From Dietzia alimentaria 72 (GTDB taxonomy: Bacteria > Actinomycetota > Actinomycetes > Mycobacteriales > Mycobacteriaceae): DNA of 64,000 nt. The translations under genes were made by a program, and so were the position numbers. Positions within the stretch are counted from its first letter, which is position 1. Each line of letters begins with the position of its first letter. The notes under the pieces were generated by a model, which saw nothing but the letters and a program-made list of their open reading frames with translations, had not been told where the DNA came from and searched no databases. This document shows positions 30,995-39,438 of this stretch, piece after piece. The DNA lies in the NCBI RefSeq assembly GCF_000226215.1, contig NZ_AGFF01000024.1:62001-126000 (forward strand), written 5' to 3'.

Positions 30995-31410
30995 TGCGGG
31001 CTCCTCAGCTGTCAGCGCCCGCGGCGGGCTCTTGGGGGCATACGGACCGTGTGCGATGCACTGATCCACACGTCCGGGCTGAACTCGCGACCCACACCCG
31101 GGGCCATGAATTCACCGACCGGTGCCGCGCAGTCCGCAGAGTACGTGTCTACCGCGTAGTTGCCCGTTTCGCAGGCCCCTCGTGCCGCGCAGCCGCACCG
31201 CCCCCGCAGCGGCCCGCTTCCGCAGCCGCGCCCCCCAAAGTCATTCGGCCGGCATATATCGATGCAGGATGATTCCAGGCGGCGCGGATGGGGTGGCAGC
31301 TGCGGGGGTCGTCTGCGGGGCGGGGGCAGCAGGCTATAGCCGTGGTGGCGGGCGCGCTCTGAATAACCTCAGGCCCGACTCCCTCTCGGGAACCGGGCCT
31401 GGGTGCGTAG
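30995..31410. other. Intergenic region between monooxygenase and tRNA-fMet
   Basis: These 416 bp are GC-rich with a short AT-rich patch (GCATATATCGATGC, about 31253-31266). Apart from the tRNA terminator near the right end I see no gene or clear promoter. A frame starting at the ATG at 31267 runs through that terminator and antisense to the tRNA, and is not credible. Confidence 0.6.
31370..31401 (-). terminator. Terminator of first tRNA-fMet
   Basis: CAGGCCCG (31370-31377) pairs with CGGGCCTG (31394-31401) around a 16-nt loop, 9 bp past the tRNA 3' end. It is a diverged copy of the terminator at 31667-31698. Confidence 0.7.
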
Positions 31411-31484
31411 TAGCGGGGACAGGATTTGAACCTGCGACCTCTGGGTTATGAGCCCAGCGAGCTACCGAGCTGCTCCACCCCGCG
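31411..31484 (-). tRNA. Initiator tRNA-fMet (CAT), copy 1
   Basis: The 74-nt minus-strand gene begins CGCGGGG and ends CCCCGCTA without encoded CCA. Anticodon loop CTCATAA gives anticodon CAT. The three G-C pairs at the bottom of the anticodon stem (GGG/CCC) and the mismatched first acceptor pair are the initiator marks. It is identical to copy 2 at 31708-31781. Confidence 0.95.
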
Positions 31485-31666
31485 TCGCCTGACCGTCGCA
31501 ATACGACAATCATCCCAAGAACCACCGGACGCCAGCAGAATTAACCACTTTCGCAATCGCCCTTGGGATTACGAGGTTACCAAAGCCTGCGACGCATCAC
31601 TAATCGACCACCTGCGGATCGTGGCACCCGGCAGCGATGGACGAATCAGGTCGGACAAAAACAACT

Positions 31667-31698
31667 CAGGCTCGATCCCCCTGCGGGAACCGAGCCTG
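31667..31698 (-). terminator. Terminator of second tRNA-fMet
   Basis: CAGGCTCG (31667-31674) pairs with CGAGCCTG (31691-31698). On the minus strand the stem is followed by AGTTGTTTTTG, a real U-run, so this is a classical intrinsic terminator. Confidence 0.85.
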
Positions 31699-31707
31699 GT
31701 TGCGTGG

Positions 31708-31781
31708 TAGCGGGGACAGGATTTGAACCTGCGACCTCTGGGTTATGAGCCCAGCGAGCTACCGAGCTGCTCCACCCCGCG
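31708..31781 (-). tRNA. Initiator tRNA-fMet (CAT), copy 2
   Basis: Same 74-nt sequence as copy 1, 297 bp away in the same orientation, with the initiator features listed there. The two genes have separate terminators, so they are probably separate transcription units or a processed pair. Confidence 0.95.
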
Positions 31782-31937
31782 TCGATTGCGTCTATGACAC
31801 TACGGCCCGCACGCCGGGCGATGCAAATCGGTGGACGCCACACACTCGATATGTGATCCCGGACACCCAGCAAGACGAAATGCCCCAGTTGAACCCAGTT
31901 AAATCGAAGCAAAAACCTCGGGTCCGCAACGACGAAA

Positions 31938-31972
31938 CCCGGGCCGGCCCACTTGAGGAGGGCAGACCCGGG
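31938..31972 (-). terminator. Terminator of the UPF0182 gene
   Basis: A 13-bp stem with one wobble and one mismatch (31938-31950 with 31960-31972) lies 18 bp past the stop. It is followed on the minus strand by TTTCGT. Confidence 0.65.
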
Positions 31973-31989
31973 CTAGCCGTTACGCGACG

Positions 31990-34900
31990 TCAGTTGCCGT
32001 CGCCGAGGGCCTGGTACGCGTCGACCGCGGACTGCAGGTCCTCGAGTGCCTTTCCGAGTTGGCCCAGATCCCCGGACTGGGCAGACCGAACCGCGTTCAG
32101 CGCAGAATTGATGTCGTCAATGGCTGCACCACGCTCCGCCTCGCTCCTGCCGCCTCCGCCGGTTACGGGCGTGGACGGCCGGGGGGAACTCCCCTGGGAA
32201 CTCGGTCGATCCACCCCCTGCTTGGCCTTGGTCTCGGCCTCGCCGCTTTCGTCGATGCGGACGAGGTCGGGATCAGTCTCGATGCCCACCTGTTGCAGCG
32301 CCTCGTACAGGGTCGGGGCGTAGCCGACAGCGCGGTCGTAGCTCACCATGACCCGCAGCAGCCTGGGGTACGCCGACTCGTTGTCCTTTCGCTGGGTATA
32401 GATGGGCTCCACGTAAAGCACCGAATCATCGGCCAATGGCAGGGCGAGCAGGTTGCCCTCGGTGATCTCCGCTGTTTCACCCCAGAGTCGGCGGTCCTCG
32501 GCGATCGCCGGGGAGGCAATCATGACGTCCTGCGCCTGGTTCGGCCCCTGTGAGAGCGGCTCTGTCGGCCGCTGGACACGGACCGTGATGTCGCCGTAGG
32601 AATCCGGGTCCGAGCTCGCCGACATGTGCGCCGACAGGAACTCCCGCTCGTACCCGCGGAACGCAGAGATGAGCTGGAACGTCGGGGTGTCCGACTCCGG
32701 ATCAGTCGGGTCCGAAGCGATCACGTAGTAGGGCGGTTGGCTGGGGCCGTCCACCGGAGCACGGTTCGCAGTCTGCGGTCCTGCGGGACCCCCGGCCGGC
32801 CCACCAGCCGGTCCACCCGCGGGCGGAGCCTGCCGGGTCTGGATCGGCGAGGTGACGGTGGGGTCGGACGGCACCGACCAGAACGCGTCGTTGGTGAAGA
32901 ACTGGCCAGGATCGTCGACCTGGTACTTGGCAAGCAACTCACGCTGCACCTTGAACAAGTCCTCCGGGTACCGCAGGTGCTCCTCGAGCTCTTCCGAGAT
33001 CGCGTCACGCGGCTGCACGATGCCTGGCAGGGCCTTCATCCACGTCTGCAACACAGGGTCCGACTCGTCGAAGGCGTAGAGGTCCACTGTGCCGTCGTAG
33101 GCATCCACGGTCGCCTTGACGGAGTTACGGATGTACGAGACCTCCTCATCCACCTGCACTCGGCCGCCGAGCTCGTCCGTCGAGTCCGCGGTGGTGGCCT
33201 CCAGAGAGCTGAGCTCGGCGTACGGGTAGGTCTTCAGCGTGGTGTAGCCGTCCACGATCCATTTGATACGCCCGTCGATCACGGCCGGGTACGTGGTGGT
33301 GTCCGTGGTCAGCCACGGCGCTACCTTCTGCACGCGGTCACGCGGGTCGCGGTCGTAGAGGATCTTGGAGTCGTCACCGATCAATCCCGAGAGCAGGATG
33401 TTGCGCTCGGCAAATTTGAGCGCATAGGCAGTGCGGTTGACCCACCCACCGATAGGCACACCTCCATCGCCCGCGTACGTGTACTGGGTCGTGTCGGTGT
33501 CGTACTCGCGCGGCCCGTCGCCGTTCTCCCCGACGATCGCGTAGTCAGGGTCCGACTGTGCGATGAGCTCACCGAAGTACACGCGCGGCTCGGTAACCGG
33601 AATCATCATCTCCTGGTCGGTCTTGATCGCCTCTAGATCCGACACCTGGAAATTAGGCAGACCGCCACGGTCCGAGCCCGCGTCGTCGGCGATCTCGTTG
33701 ACCCGGTTGGCCGGTGCCGCCACGAAACCGTTTCCGTGCGTGTAGACGGTGTGACGGTTGATCCAGTCACGCTGATTGGCCTGCAATGACTGCGGGTTGA
33801 GTTCGCGGGCAGCGACCAGGAAGTCCTGCATCTCGCCGTCGATCGTGTAGCGGTCGAGGCTCAGTGTCTCGGGGAACCCGTAGAAGTTGCGCAGCTGTTG
33901 CAGCTGCGTGAACGTGGGCGACAGGACGTTGGGGTCCAGGATCCGGACGTTCGACAACGTTGTGGTGTCGGTCGCGGCTTCCTTGGGTGTAGGGCTGGCG
34001 GCGCCCCAGTTGTCGATATAGGTCACCCTGTCGTCGCCGATGTCGTACGCAGCACGCGTCGCCTCGATATTGCGGGCGATGTACTCGCGCTCTTTCTCCG
34101 CACGGTTGGGCTTGACCGAGAACTGCTCCACGGCGAGTGGCCACGCCGAGCCCACCACAAGGGCCGAGAACAGCAGCAGCACGGTGGCCAGGGCGGGAAT
34201 CCGCAGGTCCTTGATGACGATCGCGGAGAAGAACGCCACCGCGCACACCAGGGCCACCGAGAACATGAAAATCTTGGCGGGGATGACCGCATTGACATCG
34301 GTGTAGCTAGCGCCCGTGAACGTGGCGTTCTCCCGAAAGAGGAGCTCGTATCGATCCAGCCAGTAGGCGGCGGCCTTGGCCAGCACGAACAGCCCGGCGA
34401 GGCTGACCAGCTGAATCCTTGCGGCGCGCGTCAGCGCACCCTCCCGCGCACCGGGGCGCAGCCCGCCGAACAGGTAGTGGGTGACCAGGTTGGCAATGAA
34501 CGCCAGCACAATCGCCACCATCGTCCAGGTGACGACGGAGCGCCACAGTGGCAGGTCGAACGCGTAGAAGGAGATATCCAGACCGAACTGCGGATCTGAT
34601 TGTCCGAACGGAGTGGAGTTGAAGAAGGCCAGGACCTGCCGCCAGCCGGTCTGGGCGATCGATCCGGCGAGGATACCCAGCACGATAGGTATCCAGATCA
34701 CGGTTCGGATCGGAGAGGAACCCATCGCGGCCCGGTAACGGGCGAGAGCGTCCGATACCCCCGGTTGAGTCAGGAAGACCGGTCGATAGCGGTAGGCGAG
34801 CAGGACACCGGCGGCTACCGCCAGTCCTACAAGGACCGCTACCAAGAAGAAGAGGCCGAGGCGCGTCAACACCTCCGTCCGGAACACGCTGGATGCATCG

Positions 34901-35058
34901 ACGCTTCGGAACCACAACCAGTCCGTGTAGGCCGAATTCAGCCTCGGCACGACCTGGATGAGAACGATGAGGATGACGACGACGGCGGCGACGGCACGAC
35001 CGCGACGCGAGATCGCGATCGGCGAACCGGGGGGATTGCCGGGTGGGCGGACGGACAC
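31990..35058 (-). CDS. UPF0182 family large membrane protein
   Basis: This 1022-aa protein matches the UPF0182 family of actinobacteria and some cyanobacteria. The N-terminal ~300 residues hold about seven TM segments, starting at AVAAVVVILIVLIQVV. A long extracytoplasmic domain follows. Near residue 770 is a Gly-Pro-Ala repeat (GGPAGGPAGGPAGP), and the C-terminus is a short coiled-coil-like helix (ALEDLQSAVDAYQALG). The function is unknown. The GTG at 35058 follows AGGAG 8 nt upstream. It lies next to the PDZ-Lon protease gene, as in M. tuberculosis, which suggests a shared envelope role. Confidence 0.88.
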   Translation of the reverse strand: MSVRPPGNPPGSPIAISRRGRAVAAVVVILIVLIQVVPRLNSAYTDWLWFRSVDASSVFRTEVLTRLGLFFLVAVLVGLAVAAGVLLAYRYRPVFLTQPGVSDALARYRAAMGSSPIRTVIWIPIVLGILAGSIAQTGWRQVLAFFNSTPFGQSDPQFGLDISFYAFDLPLWRSVVTWTMVAIVLAFIANLVTHYLFGGLRPGAREGALTRAARIQLVSLAGLFVLAKAAAYWLDRYELLFRENATFTGASYTDVNAVIPAKIFMFSVALVCAVAFFSAIVIKDLRIPALATVLLLFSALVVGSAWPLAVEQFSVKPNRAEKEREYIARNIEATRAAYDIGDDRVTYIDNWGAASPTPKEAATDTTTLSNVRILDPNVLSPTFTQLQQLRNFYGFPETLSLDRYTIDGEMQDFLVAARELNPQSLQANQRDWINRHTVYTHGNGFVAAPANRVNEIADDAGSDRGGLPNFQVSDLEAIKTDQEMMIPVTEPRVYFGELIAQSDPDYAIVGENGDGPREYDTDTTQYTYAGDGGVPIGGWVNRTAYALKFAERNILLSGLIGDDSKILYDRDPRDRVQKVAPWLTTDTTTYPAVIDGRIKWIVDGYTTLKTYPYAELSSLEATTADSTDELGGRVQVDEEVSYIRNSVKATVDAYDGTVDLYAFDESDPVLQTWMKALPGIVQPRDAISEELEEHLRYPEDLFKVQRELLAKYQVDDPGQFFTNDAFWSVPSDPTVTSPIQTRQAPPAGGPAGGPAGGPAGPQTANRAPVDGPSQPPYYVIASDPTDPESDTPTFQLISAFRGYEREFLSAHMSASSDPDSYGDITVRVQRPTEPLSQGPNQAQDVMIASPAIAEDRRLWGETAEITEGNLLALPLADDSVLYVEPIYTQRKDNESAYPRLLRVMVSYDRAVGYAPTLYEALQQVGIETDPDLVRIDESGEAETKAKQGVDRPSSQGSSPRPSTPVTGGGGRSEAERGAAIDDINSALNAVRSAQSGDLGQLGKALEDLQSAVDAYQALGDGN

Positions 35059-35124
35059 CGGGGAAGCTCCTGCACTGCTGGGGCGGACATGCTCGTGGGC
35101 TCCACCTTACGGAAAAGCTCCGTC

Positions 35125-36186
35125 TCAGCCGCAGGTCGGTGGCTCGCCCCCTGAAGCGACCGTTTCCAGGGACTCCAGCGCGTCGTCCAGTGTGGAGACC
35201 TCGATGAGCCTGAGACCCTCCGGAGGATCCTGCACAGCCTCCGCACAGTTCGCCGACGGGACCAGAAACTCCGCGGCCCCCACCTCTCCGGCAGCCCGTA
35301 TCTTGTGACGAATCCCACCGATGGGGCCGACCGTACCGTCCGCGCTGATCGTGCCGGAACCGGCCACGTCCGCCCCTCCCGTCACCTCGCCCGGCGAGAG
35401 TGTGTCGACGATCGCGATGGCAAGGACGAGTCCGGCGGAGGGACCACCCACATCGGGGTCGACGTGAATTTCAACGTCGGTGCCGTCCGCTGGGGTGTCG
35501 CCGACCAGGATGCCCAGTCGACCTTGCTCAGGATCGCCGTCCGGTCCCGCGGAGCGCAACGTCGCGGTCGCCGTCTCCTCGCGGCCGTCCCGGGTGAATC
35601 CGATCCGGACCTCGTCGCCGGGCCGATGCTCGCCCACCTGCTCTACGACCCCGGTGGAATCAGCCACCGCCGTACCGTCAATGGAGTTCAGGATGTCGCC
35701 GACGCGCAGCAGACCCGCCGCGGCCCCGTCGCGGTCCACACCTTCAACGCGGGCGTGCATGGGAATTCCCAGATGGCGGTAGGCCGCGGCTTCCGCCGAG
35801 TTCTCCGACCCCACCATCTGGGCGGCATTGGATTCCTGCACCTCGTCGCGGGAGCGATCCGGTGGGAACACCTGGTCTCGGGGGATCACCACCTGCGCTG
35901 GATCCAGCCAGAACCGCATGGCGTCGAGCAAGGTCAACCGATCGCGGACGGCCACCGTGGTCATCCGCAGCGAACCCGTGGTCTCGCCGGCTTCCCTGCC
36001 GGTCACTTCGATCACTGGAACGATCTCCGGGATCCCCTCCTCCGACTCGACCTCCACCTCGCCGAGGGTGTCGTACGTCGGCCCGGGGCCCATCGCCACC
36101 AGCGGGACGGTGGCCGCTGTCGTCAGGACGAGCAGCAGCACGGCCGGGACCAATGCGGCGATGAGGGTGACCAGGCGACGACTCAC
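35125..36186 (-). CDS. Membrane-anchored PDZ-Lon (YlbL-type) serine protease
   Basis: This 353-aa protein has one N-terminal TM segment (about residues 7-31), a PDZ domain at about 135-215 (ARVEGVDRDGAAAGLLRVGDILNSIDG) and a C-terminal Lon-type protease domain. The Ser-Lys dyad is visible as Ser250 in GGPSAGL and Lys295 in GIRHKIRAAG. The catalytic domain should face outside the cell. YlbL-type proteases cleave cell-division or envelope substrates in other Gram-positives. Substrates here are unknown. The GTG at 36186 has no Shine-Dalgarno sequence, but TACCCT (minus strand, 36194-36199) ends 7 nt before it. It is divergent from the DUF2342 metalloprotease gene 79 bp away. Confidence 0.9.
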   Translation of the reverse strand: MSRRLVTLIAALVPAVLLLVLTTAATVPLVAMGPGPTYDTLGEVEVESEEGIPEIVPVIEVTGREAGETTGSLRMTTVAVRDRLTLLDAMRFWLDPAQVVIPRDQVFPPDRSRDEVQESNAAQMVGSENSAEAAAYRHLGIPMHARVEGVDRDGAAAGLLRVGDILNSIDGTAVADSTGVVEQVGEHRPGDEVRIGFTRDGREETATATLRSAGPDGDPEQGRLGILVGDTPADGTDVEIHVDPDVGGPSAGLVLAIAIVDTLSPGEVTGGADVAGSGTISADGTVGPIGGIRHKIRAAGEVGAAEFLVPSANCAEAVQDPPEGLRLIEVSTLDDALESLETVASGGEPPTCG

Positions 36187-36265
36187 GCAGGCAAGGGTAG
36201 TCGCCGCACCCGAGGCACGAGATCACGGCCGGACCCCACACCCCGGCACGCTGTACCGTTGTGGC

Positions 36266-37648
36266 ATGAACCAGCCCTTCGGTTTCTCCGCATCCGACGA
36301 CGACGGGCGCGATGACGACCGGGACCGTGGCCAGGGCGGCCCGGGTGGTCCCGGCGGCTTCGGCGGCGCCGGCGGCTTCGACCCCTCGCAGTTCGGCGAG
36401 ATGCTCTCCCAGTTCGGCCAGATGATCGGATCGATGGGGTCCGCCATGTCCGGCCCGGGCGCCTCGGGTCCCGTCAATTATCAGTTGGCCAAGACCATCG
36501 CACTGCGGTCACTCGGCCGGACCCCAGTGATCACCGACTCTTCGCGCACCGCCGCCGTCGAGTCCGTTCGGCTCGCCGAACTCTGGCTTGACGAGACCAC
36601 CGTGTTCCCCAGTGGCGTCCACCGGACCGAGGTCTGGACGCCCCAGCAGTGGGTCGAGCAATCGCTGCCCACCTGGGAGAAGCTCTGCAACCCGGTGGCC
36701 GAGCAGATGAACTCGGCCACGATGGACGCCATGCCCGACGAGGCCCGTCAGCTCGCCGGGCCACTACTGGGCATGCTCGGCCAGATGGGCGGCATGGGTT
36801 TTGGCCTGCAGCTCGGGCAGGGCCTCGCCAAACTCGCACCAGCCGTCTTGTTCTCCTCCGAGGTCGGACTGCCGTTCGGCGACGACGGCGTGGCCGCCCT
36901 GTCCCCGGCCGCGGTCGACGAATTCGCCGACGAGCTGGAGCTACCCCGTCAGGAGGTGGTGGTGTTCCTCGCTGCACGCGAGGCCGCTCACCTACGACTC
37001 TTCGCTGGCGCTCCGTGGCTGCGGGCACGGTTCCTGGCCACCGTCGACGAGTACGCACGCGGCATTCGCGTGGACACGTCGGGACTGGACGAGTTCGCCG
37101 TTGGGATCGATCCGTCGGTGCTGCAGGATCCCGCCAAACTCCAGGAGATGCTCTCCGGCGGAGCCGGCGCGATCGGCCCCAAGGTCACCAACGTCAACGA
37201 GGCCGCACTCGGCCGCCTCGAAACCCTGCTGGCACTGGTCGAGGGCTGGGTCGACTGCGTGGTCACCGCTGCCGTCGGGGACCGACTTCCCAGCGCCGAC
37301 AAACTCCGCGAGACGTGGCTCCGACGCCGCGCCGCAGGTGGTGCCGCCGAGCAGGCCTTCGCATCACTGGTCGGACTCGAGCTACGTCCGCGCCTCGCCC
37401 GCGAAGCCTCCGAGCTCTGGCGCCGTGTCGGCGAAGCCGTGGGTGCAGAGGGCCGCGACGGCCTGTGGCAGCACCCGGACCTCCTCCCCGTGGGAGAGGA
37501 CCTCGAGAACCCCGCAGCCGTGATCGACCGACTGCTGGACGAATCGACCGGCGACTCCAGCGGCGTTGACGAGATCGAGAAGTTCCTCCGCGAATCCGGA
37601 GGAGACAGTGACACAGGCGGATCCGGGACCCCGAGCAACGACGCCTGA
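36266..37648 (+). CDS. Zinc-dependent metalloprotease, DUF2342 family
   Basis: This 460-aa protein starts with a Gly/Asp-rich tail (residues 1-40) and continues as a mostly helical domain typical of DUF2342, often labelled zinc-dependent metalloprotease or coenzyme F420 biosynthesis-associated. The putative metal site is REAAHLRLF, a degenerate HExxH in which the first His is Arg. Activity has not been shown by the sequence. The ATG at 36266 lacks a ribosome site and has TACCGT (36254-36259) six bases before it, so a leaderless transcript is likely. It is convergent with the YgjP-type gene, 29 bp apart. Confidence 0.8.
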   Translation: MNQPFGFSASDDDGRDDDRDRGQGGPGGPGGFGGAGGFDPSQFGEMLSQFGQMIGSMGSAMSGPGASGPVNYQLAKTIALRSLGRTPVITDSSRTAAVESVRLAELWLDETTVFPSGVHRTEVWTPQQWVEQSLPTWEKLCNPVAEQMNSATMDAMPDEARQLAGPLLGMLGQMGGMGFGLQLGQGLAKLAPAVLFSSEVGLPFGDDGVAALSPAAVDEFADELELPRQEVVVFLAAREAAHLRLFAGAPWLRARFLATVDEYARGIRVDTSGLDEFAVGIDPSVLQDPAKLQEMLSGGAGAIGPKVTNVNEAALGRLETLLALVEGWVDCVVTAAVGDRLPSADKLRETWLRRRAAGGAAEQAFASLVGLELRPRLAREASELWRRVGEAVGAEGRDGLWQHPDLLPVGEDLENPAAVIDRLLDESTGDSSGVDEIEKFLRESGGDSDTGGSGTPSNDA

Positions 37649-37677
37649 TCCGCTATACCCCGCGACGGCGGGCCCGA

Positions 37678-38346
37678 CTATTGCTGAGCGGGCTCGTCGT
37701 CGTTGTCGTCGTAACCCGGAACCAGGTCCCCGAGCCCCTCGCCACCACCAGTCTGCTCACCGGCACCATTTCGCAGCACGCGTGAGTACGCCTCCAGGTA
37801 GCCCACTGCGCGCTCGGTCCGCGGATAGCGGCGCACAACGTCCCAGAACTCGGGGGGATGCCCGCCCGGTACCATCAGGTGCGCCAACTCGTGCACCAGC
37901 ACGTAGTTCAGCACGTAGGCAGGAACCTCCTGCAGCGTCTCGCTGATCCGGATTTCCCCCGAGCCGGGCGAGCACGAGGCCCAACGGGTGGTCATAGCTG
38001 GCACCCACCGCACTGACGACGGTCGGGGCCGACCCTCCAACCACCGCCTCGACAACTGGTCGGCCAAACGCATCAGGTCGTCGTCGGAGGCCCCCCGCTT
38101 CGTCCGACGACCCGAGCGCGCCAGACGGGTGAGCATGTCGCCGATGAGGCGGCGCTCCTCGGCCCGCGGCAGCCCCGCCGGCATGAGCACCACTACGGTC
38201 TCCCCCTCCAGACGCGCGGACACTGTGCGCTTACGGCGTCGGGAACGGCGCACCTCGATCCGTGGATCGTCAGGACTCGAGGGCAGGTCGGAGACGGTAT
38301 CGGGCCCCGATCCGGCAGCATCGGAAGGTCGCGGAGAAGACGGCAC
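37678..38346 (-). CDS. YgjP/SprT-like zinc metallopeptidase (DUF45)
   Basis: The 222-aa protein has the gluzincin site HELAH at 152-156 with a further His163 in GGHPPEFW, the pattern of YgjP/DUF45 metal-dependent hydrolases. An earlier segment, MTTRWASCSPGSGEIRISETLQEVP, is also typical. It has no signal peptide, so it should act in the cytoplasm. The GTG at 38346 is chosen because TACGGT ends 7 nt upstream. A GTG at 38355 is the alternative. It is divergent from the leader-binding protein gene, and two DnaA-like boxes lie between them. Confidence 0.82.
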   Translation of the reverse strand: MPSSPRPSDAAGSGPDTVSDLPSSPDDPRIEVRRSRRRKRTVSARLEGETVVVLMPAGLPRAEERRLIGDMLTRLARSGRRTKRGASDDDLMRLADQLSRRWLEGRPRPSSVRWVPAMTTRWASCSPGSGEIRISETLQEVPAYVLNYVLVHELAHLMVPGGHPPEFWDVVRRYPRTERAVGYLEAYSRVLRNGAGEQTGGGEGLGDLVPGYDDNDDEPAQQ

Positions 38347-38379
38347 GTCGACCACCGTAGACGACCGCGACGACAGTGG

Positions 38380-38419
38380 TTTTCCACAGGACCCGCGCGG
38401 CTCGACCGCCTGTGGATAA
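38380..38419. promoter_or_regulatory. Inverted pair of DnaA-box-like sequences
   Basis: TTTTCCACAGG (38380-38390) and CCTGTGGATAA (38409-38419) are inverted copies 18 bp apart. The second is a perfect match to the R1-type box TTATCCACA, and the first differs from it by one base. They sit between two divergent genes. Regulation or titration by DnaA is inferred. Confidence 0.55.
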
Positions 38420-38460
38420 CCCGCATTACGGGGCAGATCCAGTACATTCCGCATGTCAAT

Positions 38461-39438
38461 ATGAGCATCGTGAATCCAGTCACCACGACGCCCGCCGTCC
38501 CACAACCCCGTATCGCCGTCGCCGCGCAGGCACCGTCGGTTCGCGCGGCGCTTCGCCCGGGCACCGTGGTGGTGGTCCGCGACCGCCGATCGGTGCAGGT
38601 GGGACTTGCACCGGACCGCGCCGTAGTGGTTACTGCTCCAGCAGCGTGCGGTCCGCATCGTCTGGCCGCGCTTCTCAGCGGACTCGAAGGGGGCGCCGTC
38701 CTCGACCGGGCCGCAGCGCGCGCTGGCGTCAGCACCGGTGAATTGGCGCAGGTGGCGCGGATCCTCATCCGACTGGCCGACCTCGGCCACATTGAACTCG
38801 ACACACCGGGCTCCGACATCGCCGACACCGCACCGACGCCGAGTCTTGACCCCGTACGCCGCGTCTATGTCCTCGGGTCCGGACAGATTTCCGATGTGCT
38901 CCGCGGACCGCTCACCGTCAACGGGTGCAGGGTCACCACCGGACCCCACCGCGGCCTGACCCTCGATCCGGACCGCCCACCCTGGCACCGGAATGGCCCC
39001 GCCAACGACCTGGTGATCCTCGCCGGAACGGTGGCGGTCGACCCTGTGGTCACCGCAGCGTTAACACGTACCAGACAGGCCCACCTCCACGTGCACTCTC
39101 GCGACGGCCGCGTAGTGGTGGGCCCCACCGTGGTCCCGGGAGTCACGCCATGCCTTCGCTGCACTGACCTCTTCCGCGCCAGACGTGATCCTCGGTGGCC
39201 GTTCGTCGCCGCTCAACTCATCGACCGCGCACCAGACGCCGGCGTCCCCGCCCTCACCGCGGGTGCCGCCCTGGTGCTCGCCGAAATCGCGGCTACCCGC
39301 GTCCACGGGGGCACTCTCCAGACGATCGGCGCCACCGTCGAAATCAATCCGGCCGAGGGTCTGTGGCGCCGGCTCGAATGGCCGGCTGTTCCCGATTGCA
39401 ATTGCGGGGCCGCGGCAAAACGCCGACCTCTGTCATGA
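38461..39438 (+). CDS. TOMM-type leader-peptide-binding / cyclodehydratase N-terminal-like protein
   Basis: The 325-aa protein resembles the E1-like/leader-binding component of thiazole/oxazole-modified microcin (TOMM) cyclodehydratases. Residues about 35-115 look like a winged-helix recognition element. Residues 230-255 carry the family signature CLRC-TDLFRARRDPRWPFVAAQL. The cysteines (231, 234, 313, 315) could bind zinc. No YcaO ATPase, precursor peptide or dehydrogenase gene is near. I recall its M. tuberculosis counterpart (Rv3196) as conserved with unknown function. The ATG at 38461 lacks a ribosome site. The stop overlaps the ABC1 kinase start by four bases, so the two are coupled. Confidence 0.75.
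   Translation: MSIVNPVTTTPAVPQPRIAVAAQAPSVRAALRPGTVVVVRDRRSVQVGLAPDRAVVVTAPAACGPHRLAALLSGLEGGAVLDRAAARAGVSTGELAQVARILIRLADLGHIELDTPGSDIADTAPTPSLDPVRRVYVLGSGQISDVLRGPLTVNGCRVTTGPHRGLTLDPDRPPWHRNGPANDLVILAGTVAVDPVVTAALTRTRQAHLHVHSRDGRVVVGPTVVPGVTPCLRCTDLFRARRDPRWPFVAAQLIDRAPDAGVPALTAGAALVLAEIAATRVHGGTLQTIGATVEINPAEGLWRRLEWPAVPDCNCGAAAKRRPLS

Noticed and set aside
31267-31451. Frames ending in AGTGFEPATSGL upstream of and antisense to the tRNA-fMet genes
   Set aside because: They read through terminators and across tRNA genes on the wrong strand. This peptide is a well-known artefact of antisense tRNA translation.
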